Assembly (NCBI GenBank): GCA_002900995.3 | Contig: CM035315.1 | Location: 1,225,967 to 1,289,966 of the forward strand | Reading direction: 5' to 3' | DNA from: Ganoderma boninense | Lineage: Eukaryota; Basidiomycota; Agaricomycetes; Polyporales; Polyporaceae | Length of the DNA: 64,000 nucleotides | Part shown: positions 43,691 to 56,195 of the stretch, in pieces | Position numbering within the stretch: the first letter of the stretch is position 1 | Layout of the letters: every line of letters starts with the position of its first letter | Program-made: the position numbers and the translations under genes | The notes under the pieces: generated by a model | What the model saw: the letters and a program-made list of their open reading frames with translations, nothing else | Told to the model about the DNA's origin: nothing | Database searches by the model: none

Positions 43691-45149
43691 TGCGATTGAT
43701 GGACAAGAGTCGCGCTGTGCGTACGCCTGCCGTGCCGAGATCTGCAGCGCAGATGAGCTTGCTGGCGTTGCGAGCTGAGTTGCGTACAGGGGAGGTGGCA
43801 TGGACAGCGTCATCGAAAGAGCTGCTCTGGAGCAAATGTATCCAGCTAGTAACGCGTGAACATATAGGCATAAGCAGCAGGTACCCTCAGCTCGGAAATG
43901 GAGGAAGGTAAGTCGACCTTAGGGTACCTGCGAAAGCGGGCCTATCCACAACCACGATGAACTCGAGACGGCTGCCAACGTCAGTGCAGCAGATGCATCC
44001 GCTAGAATTACCCAACCTAGATGGATGCGTCCGCGACCTGTATGTCCAAGTTAGATTAAAGTACATACCATTTGTTCCCAATACGGGAGTCTGTACCCAC
44101 CGATGTGAGGGACGCGGCGACGCGCAGTGAGAAATATGCGCAACTCGGACGGGCAGGTCGAGACTATGAAGAACTGGTCCACTTATCAGTGCGCACCTGT
44201 ATCGCTCGAGCCTCTCCTATTATGGTGGCGTATCCATCCCCCTTCATGGCTTGCTGTCCTGCTCCACGAGGCGACTTGGACCCGCCGCGGCAGGCGGACA
44301 CAGGTTGAGCAGTCTTCAGAAAGGCACTTTGAGTGCCATATCCAGACCTTTACAGCTTTATAATAGTAGGAACAGACAGACACGCAATGAGATAAGAGGA
44401 AAAGGCGACGAAGCTGAGCGAGAGAAGAGAACGAAGAGAAAGTCGGGACCGTTGCAGTAGGCGCTTCGGTTACCAAATTTGGATGAGGACTTGCTCTCCC
44501 ATTGGCCACCGAAGATGTCCCACGCCGGGTCCTGCCGGGTCCCACGCGCCGTGGTAGGAATTCCTGCGCTCTTTCTCCAATACCACCACCTCCTCGTACT
44601 TCAGTTTGCTCTCACATGCCAGTTCTCTTTTCCATCTTGACGGCCTTCTGTATGCAGTATGTCCTTTAAAATTGAAAGTGTCTCAGCGAGCAAGTATTGC
44701 GGTCCCAGCTCCAGCTGGCGTCTACAGACACCAAAGAGGTACGGAGATCTTTGCTATAATATGAACTAGAGTTTAACGCGGCGAACTCAGATGAATGCGG
44801 TCTATCAACCAGTGTCTCCTGGAGCATGGTCATCGGAGTTCGTGTGTTGCTTCAGGACCGCAACGATCCCAACCACCTACCCCCTTTCGCGCACTCTGCG
44901 TCCTCGGTGCGGGAGCCGGAGAACCTATGTACCAAGGCGTGCATCACACCTATGTATTCGAAAGGCAGTTTGGTCGCGGTGTTCGGGGGATGCCATGTCC
45001 GGGGCGTGATGGGCTTGGACCGCTTCAGCGCTCACGGAGTCTGGCTAGTGTGCTGGGAGGGGGAAGAGGAGTGCTGAGAGTCGAATCCACAGGACACGTG
45101 TGCGAGAACCTTGTTGTCGCGGCCGCTGTTAACTGCGTCATCCTCGCTT
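43691..45149. other. Spacer between duplication arms, no supported gene
   Basis: Only compositional ORFs, for example 44795-45151. No domain or repeat recognised. Confidence 0.45.
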
Positions 45150-46152
45150 AGGATTCGACGATCGTACGAACAGTTCAGGGTTTAATAACCGTCCGCGCCG
45201 CACCATGGTACAGATACACAAAGCTCAAACTCAAGGTTCTAAGGTCAAGATGCACAGGTGAGTCCGTCGCGTTTCCCGACGAACCTAAAGGCTGACGTGC
45301 TTGCAGGTGCTGCGTATCCGGAGAACGTGTTGGGGCATCAAACGCCTAGCATCGCCGAAATGAATGGCAGAGCGCCCTGGAGTGCATCCATGCTGCCGTG
45401 GGGTGTTCAGTTGCTCTTCACAGTCGACTGTGGATGAAGGCGTATGTTGAATGAAGTCGCAAACCAAATGCCGCGTATCCGTTAATCTCCAGCCTGACCA
45501 GCTCTTCGTACTTCCACGGCCTTCCCAAAGCTTATATCCCTGGGAGCTTAATGAATGGCCCTGGTCATGGGCTATATTTGGATGCTCTCTTGTTACGCGA
45601 AGCTGATGCCGTTGAAGATGCTCAATCGGAATTGCACGGAGGCCTAGATTATCGGCTTGATGTCCGGGGGCTCGTTACGCTCTGCACGGCTCCTGGTCAC
45701 CCAATGAGGTGAGTGTTGACTCTGCTTCTTTTTCCCTAGGAGCAGCGATCCAAGATGAGTAACTCCGAGCAGCGGCATGGTGTGAAATTACTGACGAAAC
45801 GCAATACAGGATCACAGACTTGAAGGACTAGCCTATGTCCCAACGTTCGGGCGCACCCCTTTGATTCCACCATTGCGGCGAGCAATCCTGGATTCCCGCC
45901 ATCCCTCTCTGGCCCTGCAATCTCTTGCTATGTTGGAAGTGGCGAATCTGTTGCTGTAATTGGGACTGCACTCCGCCCGAAGACTGGAGTCGCAATTCGG
46001 AGGTCGTGAAAGAAGCATGACCTTCTCCCGCCCAGCTACTCCGACCCATCTCAGCACTGTGGACAGTCACGTGTGCATGCTCCGAGAGGCTGGGGATTCG
46101 GACTGAGATGAGACAACGGCGCAACGCGTTCCCTGTGATCCCTACGAATGCA

Positions 46153-46157
46153 TATAA
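46153..46157 (+). promoter_or_regulatory. TATA box of Zn2Cys6 gene copy 2
   Basis: GCATATAAGA, 83 bases upstream of ATG 46236; conserved in the paralogue. Confidence 0.6.
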
Positions 46158-46235
46158 GAACCAGGCCGGGAGACTGGACGAAGCACTCACGGCCTTCCCC
46201 CCTGTCCTTTACACTGCATCGTTTGCACTCATCTC

Positions 46236-47466
46236 ATGGCTAGCATGACCCCCTCCGAGTTGCAACCTGCTGTAACCGCTCGTTACCCACGGCAGGCTGC
46301 TACCCCTCTGTCGCAAACACAATTGCGTTAGTACTCTATGCAATGACCACGCATACACTGTTGACCTATGCTCCCCCAGAACAAGTCGATAGTGGAAACG
46401 GCACAATTCCCTATGCCCAGAATGCTCAGCCAGTGGAAAACCTGCATATCGTGACGCCTGAAGGACACCAAGCCTGTTTCGAACTTCCCTTCGGCTCGCA
46501 AATCTGTAAGTTGTTCAATTCGAATACCCTCTCCATTTTGGTTTGACCGACTAGGATTCAGTTACGTCGAACGGCATTGAGCCGCCTAGCGAGTCCAAAC
46601 CGGTCCCCAGCACCTCGAAGCCCGTCGAGTCCGGTAGAACTAGACGTACAGTCGCGGTGGGTGGTAAACGTGGTTATCGTATGGCGCTTCTCACACTCAA
46701 GCTCCTGTCCATGGTCCGCAGTGCATCAACTGCCGCAAATCCGCAAAGCGTTGCGACGAAGGTCGCCTGTGCACCCGCTGCACGAGGCTTGGCCTTCAAG
46801 GTTGCGTGGATGCTCCTACGAGACAGAGCAAATCGACCCTCAAAGGCTACTGGCGTGGGGAGCTACCCACTGGGACTCTCATTCACTCTAAGACGACTTT
46901 CACCCAAAAGCACCGCCGACACTGGCAGCAAGGTGAGCGTTCCTTGCCCTGCCTCTGCAAAAAACTGACATGTCCTCGTTGTAACCCCAGTGGCGTACGA
47001 TCCAGTCTCGGGCGCCGCCTGGTCGGCCTTCACGTCGACGGGGTCCGGGGCTCCATCCACCTTCGTCGAGCCTCAATCTTTACCTCCTCCTGGCCAACCT
47101 CCCGCCTATCACTCACAACCGACGGGAACATACTCTTCGCCCTCTCCCTCCCAGGTGGATATACAAGTCGAGGCTGCGCCGTGGTACCAGCGTCCCGATG
47201 ACATTGCTCAGGCTCAAGCCGACTCTCCGGTCCCCGCGACCGCCCCCGCTTCCCCGATGTCACAGCCGACGTCGTACGATCACCTCGCACATCCCCTGCC
47301 AACGTCGCCGTACTGCTACCCGCCTGGCGGTGCGCCTCAGTTCCACGATCTTGAGCTCGGGAATTTCAATGGCATTGGCCAGCCGTACCCGAACCCATGG
47401 TCTACCGTTGACCATCAGTTCAACTACCAATGGGGCGGGGATGGTGAACTGTGGTCCTTTACTTGA
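46236..47466 (+). CDS. Zn2Cys6-type regulator, copy 2
   Basis: Start MASMTPSELQPAVTARYPRQ. Exon 46380-46505 reads QVDSGNGTIPYAQNAQP onward. The next ends in SGRTRRTVAVG at the donor GTAAAC. Exon 46722-46932 carries the cluster CINCRKSAKRCDEG, then CTRCTRLGLQGC, followed by GYWRGELPTGTLIHSKTTF. Last exon 46991-47466 (VAYDPVSGAAWSAF onward) is rich in Pro, Ser and Tyr and ends ELWSFT before TGA. The protein is about 250-300 residues, small for this class and without the usual fungal-specific middle homology domain. It may be a minimal DNA-binding regulator. It is the intact paralogue of the gene at 34878. Confidence 0.7.
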
Positions 47467-47990
47467 AAGTACGTACGTCCAGAAGGTCAGAATATAAAAT
47501 GCACCTCTAATTTTTGATCCCTTTTCGGAACAGGCGTCATGCTTGCGCTGCACTAGTTCCCTACATTGTATCTTGGTTTTAGGTCTGAGTTGTGTAAGCT
47601 ATTTCTGCGCGCTGTCGATTCTGTCGTTCTCCGTGAAGTGCCTGCGGCGTCTGAAGATTCGCTCGCCATCTCTCTGGAGCTTTCGTAACCGTAACGGTGT
47701 CCTTGTACAAATATCTGTTTCCTGTAACTACGCATGTCAAGTCTCAGTATGTCCCAAGATTGTATTTATAGAAAATCTTTCCGAAAATGTGTTTCCTGAT
47801 GGGCCAGCCTCGTCATTCACCTCGAGCTCATACCATCTCTTGATCGAACCATCTCTTGCGACCGAAAGGCAGAGGTCTTCTGGCGGTACTTTAGTGACTG
47901 AGATGTCGCGACTCTCAACTTGCGAACCTCCGCGGCGTCAACGACGGCGGGGAAAGAGGAGATACGACGACGGCAGGGAAGGCCTACGAC

Positions 47991-48663
47991 GGATGGACGA
48001 CGAAGATTCGTCATGTCAGTTTGTTGAGTCCAAATAGGACAAAGGGGAATACTTACATTGTAGATAGAGCAATATCAACGTATGATCGTGCTACAGTGAG
48101 CTAGTAGAAAGCACATGTCGTTCAAGCTGTGTCGAACAGCCGAGTCAGTGGTCGGCGTTGAGTAGAGAGGTTCAAATGGGGCAGAGCGCCCAATCACCAG
48201 CCAATTGAGAGCCTTTCCGGAGACCGGCGTGTTCCGGACGATCGAAGACACCAAGGCCCACGGTGCACGGGAACACCTGCTGTAGTCAAGGCCACCTCTC
48301 TATTAGTCCCAGGTCTCAACAGATGGGCTGAGGTTTGCCATCACACCTTCCACACCTCACATGCCGAGAATAGGCATGGAGCGAAGCTGGCAGCTTAATG
48401 GTATCTATGAGACGATGTACCGACACTTACACACATCCCTAGACTATTCGGCGCTGCCGCACCATAAACCATGAGGACTGTCCGTTCAAGTCCGTTCACA
48501 GAAAAAGTCCACAGAATCCCATCCCTCGATCGAATGTCCACGGTAAATGGAGCATCCCCCTCTCACGAGTCCTTCCCAGGACTTCCTAGAGGCGGTACGG
48601 GCCCGCGCGGCGGCGCATCAGACGGTGAGAGGGAGCCGCGCGGCGCTGCATGATTTCGCCAGG
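47991..48663. other. Intergenic, no gene seen
   Basis: No protein-like ORF apart from an antisense frame entering the Gas1-like gene at 48547. Confidence 0.5.
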
Positions 48664-49741
48664 TTAGCCTCCGTACACTGCGGCACAAGACGAGCGGAGC
48701 TCTACCTGAATAGCGGCCTTGAGCTTCAAGGCTTCCTTAGCAGCCTTCGCAGCCTTCTTGCCCTTCGCGGTCTTGACATCGCTCGTGGCAGCAGCGGCGG
48801 CAGAGTCGGTAGCAGCGGCAGAGTCGGTAGCAGCGGCAGAGTCGGTAGCAGCGGCGGAGTCGGAGCTCACGTCAGTCGCGGTAGCAGCGCTCGAGTCGAC
48901 CGCGGTGCTGGTGCTGTCCGCGGCGTCGGTGTCGGTGCTAGTGCTCGCGCTGTCGGAAGCGCTGTCGGTGCTGGTGCTCGCGCTGTCCGAGGCGGTGTCG
49001 GTGCTGGTGCTGTCCGAGGAGTCGCTGTCGCTGTCGGAGTCGGTGTCATCCGAGCCGGTGTCGGTGCTGTTGGAGGAGCCGGCGTTCTGGATGACGACGC
49101 AGTTGCCGAACCCGCTCAAGGTCTTGAACGACACGAGGCACTTGTCCCCGGTCGCGCCGCCGGTGCATGCCGCCGCTGGCATCTGGATCTTGAGCTGATC
49201 CGAACCGAACTCTTTGGGAGCCTGTATCGGGAGTAGGGAAGCGGGGAGGAGATGGTCAGATTCCACAGGAACGAATTCGGAGCGCTGGGCGAGGGGGAGC
49301 AAGACGCACCTTGGTGCCGTTCTCGAGGACGGTGGCCTCCTGGTCGAACTGCTCGCCGGTGCCGGTCGTGTCGACGAGCGCGGAGGCGATCTGGCGCGAG
49401 CCGTCGAGGAGTCTGTACGAGTTTGAGTTGCGGTCAGGTCAGTATTGTTGTGGTGAACACGGAAGGGGAGTAGGAGTGGGAACCCCAACGACGCACCTGT
49501 TGAAGTTCGTAATCGTCGCGGTAAACGTGTTGTCCGCGTTCATCGTAATCGTGCCAGAGGTGTCGAGGTTGGCCGCGACGTTTGTCCTGCCGCAAGGCCG
49601 GGCCTTGTTCGGCCGCTGGACGTCACTCCGCACGGGGGTGCCAGCGACGCCGAGCACGGGGGAAACAGCGGCGTGCGCGCTGGCCTCGAGCGAGGCGGAG
49701 AGGAGGAGAGCGGCGGCGGCGACGACCTTGGAGAAGTACAT
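48664..49741 (-). CDS. Gas1-like secreted protein, copy 2, with Ser/Asp/Ala-rich tail
   Basis: Signal peptide MYFSKVVAAAALLLSASLEA, then AHAAVSPVLGVAGTPVRSDV, QRPNKARPCG and ATITNFN. Exon 2 reads LLDGSRQIASALVDTTGTG and LENGTK. Exon 3 reads APKEFGSDQLKIQMPAAACT, CLVSFKTLSGFGNCVVIQN, then a long low-complexity tail of Ser, Asp, Thr and Ala ending in a basic stretch (KTAKGKKAAKAAKEALKLK). The stop is at 48664. Copy 1 lacks this tail. The fold-bearing part is intact with its cysteines. The tail could be an O-glycosylated extension. The last ~12 residues may instead be spliced, since GTAGAG follows AAIQ. Confidence 0.75.
48791..48865 (-). repeat. 18 bp coding tandem repeat
   Basis: CGGCAGAGTCGGTAGCAG repeats about four times on the plus strand, coding A-T-D-S-A-A units in the Gas1-like copy 2 tail. 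Confidence 0.8.
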
Positions 49742-51617
49742 GACTGGAAGAACTGGTTGAGAGGGTAAGAAGGAGTTAAGGAAGAAGAAAGCGTGTGTGC
49801 TAGGACTGTGAGCGAGAAGAGGATCCGGCCTCGGGAGTTGAAAGAGAAGATAGAAGATTGAGCGAACTGACTTTCCCCGACGAGTCTTCGAGGTATTTAT
49901 CGAAATCCGTGCTCGGTCAGACATACCCGATCATGCTCGACAGCACCGATCCTAACGGCTCAGGATGCAGTTGCACTCTCAAGCGGGAGGTGGAGACCGT
50001 TGGCCCTTCATCGTGCAATGACACGATACACACCCGAGTTGGAGCTTGTACAAACAATGAGCCGGTCATTTCCAGGTCAGACCGCAAAAATGACTCACGA
50101 AGGATCCGCGCACGACAGGAATCAACATACCCGAGACCACGACTGCCACGCCCATGGTCTAGCAGGCATCCATCGCCAAGGAATTCACGGAGTGGTGAAT
50201 GGAAGTGAATCCTGCAAGGAGGTTGCTATGGTATCCACACCGAGCACACCGGTGCCGTAATGGAGTTTGAATGACAATCCGAGGAAATAATGAGCAGGTG
50301 CCAGGGGAGAAGCGGACCGTTGCCAAGATTAACCATGAATGCTGTGCAGGACAACCGATGGACCGCTCCAGTTGTCACGAGTGGAGTAGAGAAGGATTCG
50401 AGAAGTGGTTGACTGGATGTGAACTGTCAACCATCCTGTATAGGTGACGGCTAAGCCGGAGACCTTTCTGACAACTTGGCTTTAGACTTTCGTCCAGTCA
50501 AGACTGATGGCAAAGACGAGACACACGTAGGAGAGAGCCAGATGCTCTAGCGGAAAACGTGGACTACGGACCATTAACAGACTTTCTCCTCAACGAAGTG
50601 CCCAGCCAACTCTCCGTTCCTCGGATATTCACTCCAATCCCGACGTCAAGCGCGAGCTGACATAAGAACAGAAGACCGTCTACGCTTGTGATGGAGTTGG
50701 ACGGATGGGTCGAAGAGCGATGGAAGTCGTGGTTGCTACTTGTTACAGAAGCACTGCCTCCTCCTTCTTCGCCCCACGGCGATTGGTCATGGACGATTGG
50801 CGTTCCAGTGACAGGTACTCTTGGTAAGTCTGAGGAAGAGAAGTCATCAGAGAGATATCAAAGACCACTAGGAAGCCCCGCTTTACCGCCTGATCGTCCC
50901 AGTCGTCCGCTGGGAAGTGGTAGGCGGTCTTTAGCTTTCAGCGAGTCCGTGGGCGGGCTTTCTAGATTCAATGTCAGAATGTCAGCGCAGCCTTAGTGCG
51001 GCTTTTTCGGCGTGATGCTGCTTTAGCGCGTAGGAGTGTGACGAATGACAATAAATGTCAGTTGGAGTCTTGAGAGGCAGAAGGACCGATCTCGAGAAGT
51101 TGTTTTCCTCGATTCATCGTTGCTTGGCATTTACTTGGTGCCGCATGATGTGAAAGAGTTCATGTGGCCATGGAAAAATGAGCCTGTCAAAGCAAAGGGT
51201 CCGTTAATATCGCTGAAGTCCAAAAGAGCGTCACCGCAATGCCATGATGATTACTTGAAAGTCATCGCTCAAGACTGTTACTGAGCGGACCAAGAGAACA
51301 AATGACTACGACTCACAGAACAGTATGCCCTCCGTACCATCCGCACTATGTCGATCTGCTGTGTAGCTCGAGCGAGGAGTCTGTGGCCAACGTCAGGGCT
51401 AATTAATATTGGGTGACGTGGGCGTTGAGTATGAGCCGTGAAGCGTGCGCCTACTCCCCAGCCAATCCGGTAACTCCAATTCCTGTCGGTCCCGTGACCT
51501 CAAATTTGGCAGCTCAGATCGAGATCGAGCAGAAGGCGAGCTCGACGAGTCCGGCGACGAGGACACAATCCTCTCCGACTACCAGCCCACTCTTCTTATA
51601 TCCCACAATCGGCGACC
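49742..51617. other. Gas1-like promoter, then no supported gene
   Basis: GATAAATACC lies on the minus strand near 49890, about 150 bases upstream of ATG 49741, with the GAGGATCCGGCCTCGG block near 49815 shared with copy 1. From 50000 to 51600 there are only short ORFs on the plus strand (for example 51045-51284) without recognisable content. Confidence 0.5.
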
Positions 51618-53888
51618 ATGGCCGACAAAATTACTCGTATAGCTATCGTCGACTCCAACAGGTGCAAGCCCAAGCGATGCGCGCAGGAGTGCAAGAAGGT
51701 TCGTCGCCGCAGACGTCTTCGACTTTGGGCATTCATTGATTGCTGTCGCAGTCATGTCCTGTCGTGAAAATGGGTACGATCTGTTTCAATCCAACCGTTT
51801 AAATTCTGAATGAATATCGTAGGAAAGTTATGCATTGAGGTGAAATCGACCGACAAGATCGCCTTCATCTCCGAGTTCCTCTGCATCGGATGCGGTATAT
51901 GCGTTAAAAAGTGCGTCTTTCACCCTCCGTCTCATCTTCTTGCATTTGTACCTACAAGCAGTCAAGATGCCCATTCGAAGCCATTGCCATCATCAACCTC
52001 CCCACCAATCTTGACTCTGAGGTTACCCATCGATACACAGCGAACGCATTCAAGCTTCATCGTCTACCAACACCACGACCAGGCCAAGTCCTCGGTCTCG
52101 TCGGCACAAACGGTATTGGCAAGAGTACTGCCCTTAAAATTCTCGCAGGCAAGCTGAAGCCCAACCTCGGCCGTTACGATGTTCGTCCATCGCCATCTCC
52201 CCGACTCACCTTGCCGAGTTCTCATTTACCCTGTAGGACCCACCAGATTGGCAGGAGATTCTCAAGTACTTCCGCGGCTCCGAGCTCCAGAACTACTTCA
52301 CGAAGGTCCTTGAAGATAACCTCAAGGCCCTCATCAAGCCACAATATGTCGACCATATCCCTCGCGCGATCAAGGGTACCATGACTGTCTCCCAGATGCT
52401 CGATGGCAAGATGGAGCGCGACAACAAGCAGAAGATGTGTGACGACCTCGAGCTCAACAACGTCCTCAACCGCGAAGTCAGCCAGCTGTCTGGTGGAGAG
52501 CTCCAGCGGTTCGCCATCGCCATGTCGTGCATCCAGCGCGCGGACGTCTACATGTTCGACGAGCCTTCAAGTTACCTGGATATCAAGCAGCGTCTCAAGG
52601 CCGCCGAGGTCATCCGCGAACTTCTCACTCCCAATAACTACGTTATCGCAGTCGAGCACGACTTGTCAGTCTGGACTACCTCTCCGATTTCGTCTGCTGT
52701 TTATACGGCAAGCCGTCAATGTACGGTGTAGTAACGATGCCGTACTCCGTTCGAGAAGGTGAGCGCGTCTCTTCCCATCCCCTCTGCCTCATTCTCAGCG
52801 CGTCCAGGTATCAACATCTTCCTGGACGGCTTCATCCCCACGGAGAACCTGCGGTTCCGCGAAGAATCTCTCTCCTTCAAGATGGTCGAGACCGCGGAAG
52901 AGGTGATCGTGGACGTCACCCGTCACTACTCGTACCCCTCCATGACGAAGACTCTGGGTGACTTCAAGCTGACCATCGAGGGCGGGTCGTTCACGGACTC
53001 GGAGATCATCGTCATGCTCGGTGAGAACGGGACCGGCAAGACGACGTTCGTCAAGCTACTTGCGGGCGACGCGCCCGACGACCCGAACACGGAAAGACCG
53101 ACGATGTCGGTGTCGCTCAAGCCGCAAACCATCTCGCCGACGTTCGCGGGCACGGTCCGGATGCTGCTGCTGAAGCGGATCAAGGCCATGTTCATGCACC
53201 CGCAGTTCAACACGGACGTGATCAAGCCGATGAACCTGGAGCCGATCCTGGACCAGGAGGTCAAGACACTATCCGGAGGAGAGCTTCAGCGTGTCGCTAT
53301 CGTGCTCGCACTCGGGAAGCCCGGCGTCTCGGTGTACCTGATTGACGAGCCCAGCTCGTAAGTTCGCATATATGCGTCTTTCGCGCAGCAGCGACTGGAT
53401 GGAGGCTCACAGCGGTGACCATATTCAGGTTCTTGGACTCTGAGCAGCGTATCATCGCGAGCAAGGTCATCAAGCGCTTCATCTTGCACGCGAAGAAGAC
53501 GGCGTTCGTCATCGAGCACGACTTTATCATGGCAACATACCTGGCGGACCGCGTCATTGTCTTCGGGGGCGAGCCTGCCGTCTCAGCCAAGGCTACACCG
53601 TAAGCGTCCACTTGCTCCCACACCACACAGCCAAGATGTTGACTACGTTTTCGTTAGTCCGCAATCGCTCCTTACGGGCATGAACCAGTTCCTGGCGTCC
53701 CTCGAGATCACGTTCCGGCGCGACCCGACCAACTACCGGCCACGCGTGAACAAGAAATACAGTGTCAAGGACCGCGAGCAGAAGGGTTCGTCCTCTTCAC
53801 ATCTGTTTCTCTCCTCCCGTCGCTTGGTGTGCTGATCCTGCCTTGTGTGGTGACAGCATCTGGCAACTACTTCTTCCTCGAGGAATGA
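51618..53888 (+). CDS. RLI1: ABCE1/RLI1 ribosome-recycling ATPase
   Basis: Exons include 51618-51698, 51752-51773, 51823-51910, 51967-52180 and 52237 onward. The N-terminal Fe-S domain has [21 protein letters not shown] and [19 protein letters not shown]1: [33 protein letters not shown] and VEHDLS. ABC2: [34 protein letters not shown] and [15 protein letters not shown]. It ends GNYFFLEE. The protein splits 80S ribosomes after termination with eRF1 and is essential in yeast; length matches the ~600-residue family. Oddity: after VEHDLSV one base is missing near 52670, so [13 protein letters not shown] lies in the next frame with no intron to explain it. For an essential gene this suggests a consensus error. 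Confidence 0.95.
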
Positions 53889-54498
53889 GAGGCGCGCAGG
53901 CCGCGTATATGCCACGATACTGTCATACGACGCGATGCGCCGCTTGGATGGCACGATCGCCGCGCTGTGAGACTCAGAGCCTGGATTGGGTTTGTATGTT
54001 CTTGCCCCGGGCGACAGACGATGTACGAGTGGATGTAGAGTAGCCGCTGTAGCCTAGGCCTGCTTATACAGTATGAGGTTTTCCGTCGAATATTCTATCA
54101 TGTTAGTGTTTCCATCGCTGACCAACGTTGCTTGTTGGGGTGGGTGTCGGCTGGCTCTTGGGTGAGTACTATTACGATGTTTCTGGAGTCTGGATGCTCA
54201 CAAGATGGGGTTCGTCTATCGACCATTACTATCAGGCTCGCCTTGCCCCTTATGTGTGCCGGCAGTCCACTGCAGTGGGTACTCAAGCTCTTGTTCTCAA
54301 CTTCTCATGCACATACCGTAACCTCATGTGCATCGATGGTGTTGCACTTCGCGGGCGCGAAGACACTTCTTATCTTGGGACGACCATCTACGCAAGAGCG
54401 TGTTTATATCCTCATATTCCTTGTAACGTGAGGGGCAAGCCCGTCCATTCTTTGCATTGTGAATACACACTAATTATTCTTTGGAAAACAAAGACACC
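53889..54498. other. Intergenic, no gene seen
   Basis: 3' flank of ABCE1 and upstream region of the F-box-like gene. ORFs at 54128-54517 overlap in two frames and look like chance. Confidence 0.5.
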
Positions 54499-56195
54499 AT
54501 GGCATCTCCCCAGCTGAACGTGGACGTGTTGCGACCATCTGCGATTTTCTTCAAGTTACCGACGTTTCAGACGTCCTTTCCTTGGCTCTCGTCTCCTCCT
54601 CTGTCCGACCGATTGCAACACGATGGCTACTTCGCACGTGCCCCATACCTCTCACAAGTGACGCATCCCTTCGCAAGTTCCATTCCTTTCTTTTCGCCGA
54701 TGCACCTGCCCGCGCGCCTCACGTCCGCGCGCTCGACATCAACGTGGAGTGGCCATTCCCTCTTGAGGCTGAAGACCACACCGGCAATGTATCTCTTCTT
54801 CTTGACATCCTCACGTCGTGCCTACGTCTACAACATATCTCCGTTGTCCTTGAAACAGCCTTGGGCCACTTCGCTCTCAGTGTTGTCCATGCCATTGCCG
54901 CGCAAAAAAGGCTCAATTCGCTCAATATCATCGCTCCGGTTAAAACCGTGAGGGTCTTCATCTGAGAAATCAGCAGCCCCCTCCGCAGGTTAACCATAGG
55001 CTCCCGAGACGTGATCAGTGGCTACTGGTACCCGCTCGCCCTCGAGCAGGTTCTCCCCCGCCTCGCGCCGACGCTAGAGGAGCTCGAGGTCCACAGATTT
55101 ATGGTGGACCAAGACCACATACAGAGCTCTGGTGGCTTTTTGACGGAGCCCTCTTCACTATGACCCAGTATCCTGCTGTGCGCACCCTCTCAACACCCTC
55201 GACAAACCCTACCACAGTGCCCGTGAGGACGATTATCCTCACGTCCGCGCTGCGAATCAACAGGCGCAGGAACCCTCGTGTGTGTGGAAGAAGCTCGATA
55301 AGGTCATCTGCGACGCGCGAATGTTATACGTGTTATCACTGCGATGTCCAATCCGGCGGATAATGTTCAACTATTGCAAGATGGACGAACAGCGCTACGC
55401 CGCGGATGCCTTGCGCGAGAATCCCGTGCCGCATCTGAAGGTTACACTAGGCCACGGACGCACTATTGCCGATGAACTATTCACCCCAGAGTTAGCGGGA
55501 ACAATGACTCACCCCACCCTGTGCATGTCGTACTACAACCATATCAACATACACAGCGGCCTGGAGGGCGACAACGTCCCGCGACTGCGGTGGGATGACG
55601 TTCTGGTGCGTTCCTCCCGAGTAAATATCCGACTACATGATCGTGTGCTCATCGCGCACGTCTCCCCACAGGACAAGCTGGTCTCGACGCTCAAGCATCT
55701 CCGCACCGTCATACATGCATCTATGTATGGTTACAAAGACGCGGCTTCCCCGTACGCACCCCCGAAGAGTATGCGCACACCCTGCGCGGGTCCACGTTCA
55801 ACTTCAACGTCACCGCCGCCTCGCTCGTCCGTCCTTTCCCGTCTTTGCGGCACTTCTTCCTTACTACATGCCGTGTCCTCTCGACCTGGAACGACAGCAA
55901 CCCGTGCGAACGGCCCATGAAGCCATATGAACGGTGGTACGTCCCCCGGGCCTGGCGCGTCGCAATGCCGGACACCTTAGGCAGGAAGCAGGATGCAGAG
56001 CAGACTCTTGTGGCGCTGCACGACGAGGCCGCAGAGACCATCATTCGTCAGGAAGACCTTGTGCTCTCGGAGTCGGACGAGGTCAGTGCTATTCTTTGTC
56101 TTTGTTGTCCTTGTCCGATGCGATGTGGATCTGAATATGCTGTTTCGGCGCCCGCGACACAGGAGGAGATCCAGCGGTGCGTGGTGCGTGGCTAG
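54499..56195 (+). pseudogene. F-box/LRR-like protein with several frameshifts
   Basis: Start MASPQLNVDVLR, then after a one-base shift near 54530 TICDFLQVTDVSDVLSLALV and RPIATRWLL: an F-box-like opening (leucine-rich helix that binds Skp1). Leucine-rich segments follow (HVRALDINVEWPF, LQHISVVLETALGHF, APTLEELEVHRFM, CPIRRIMFNYCKM, NVPRLRWDDVL), typical of the large Agaricomycete F-box families. Further shifts are needed near 55140 and 55730, after which RRGFPVRTPEEYAHTLRG and FPSLRHFFLTTCRVL follow. The C-terminus EEIQRCVVRG is reached at 56195. The substrate is unknown. Three or more breaks in 1.7 kb favour a pseudogene, but the same window has an apparent error in ABCE1. Confidence 0.55.

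Larger units (their letters stand above)
45150..47990. repeat. Tandem duplication arm 2 (empty LINE site)
   Basis: Same order as arm 1 without the LINE: upstream block, TATA, Zn2Cys6 gene, 3' flank. It gives the pre-insertion state of the LINE target, near AATGCACCTCTAATTTTTG. Confidence 0.75.

Noticed and set aside
48547..49236. 229-codon plus-strand ORF rich in Gly, Val and Ala
   Set aside because: Antisense to the low-complexity tail of Gas1-like copy 2.
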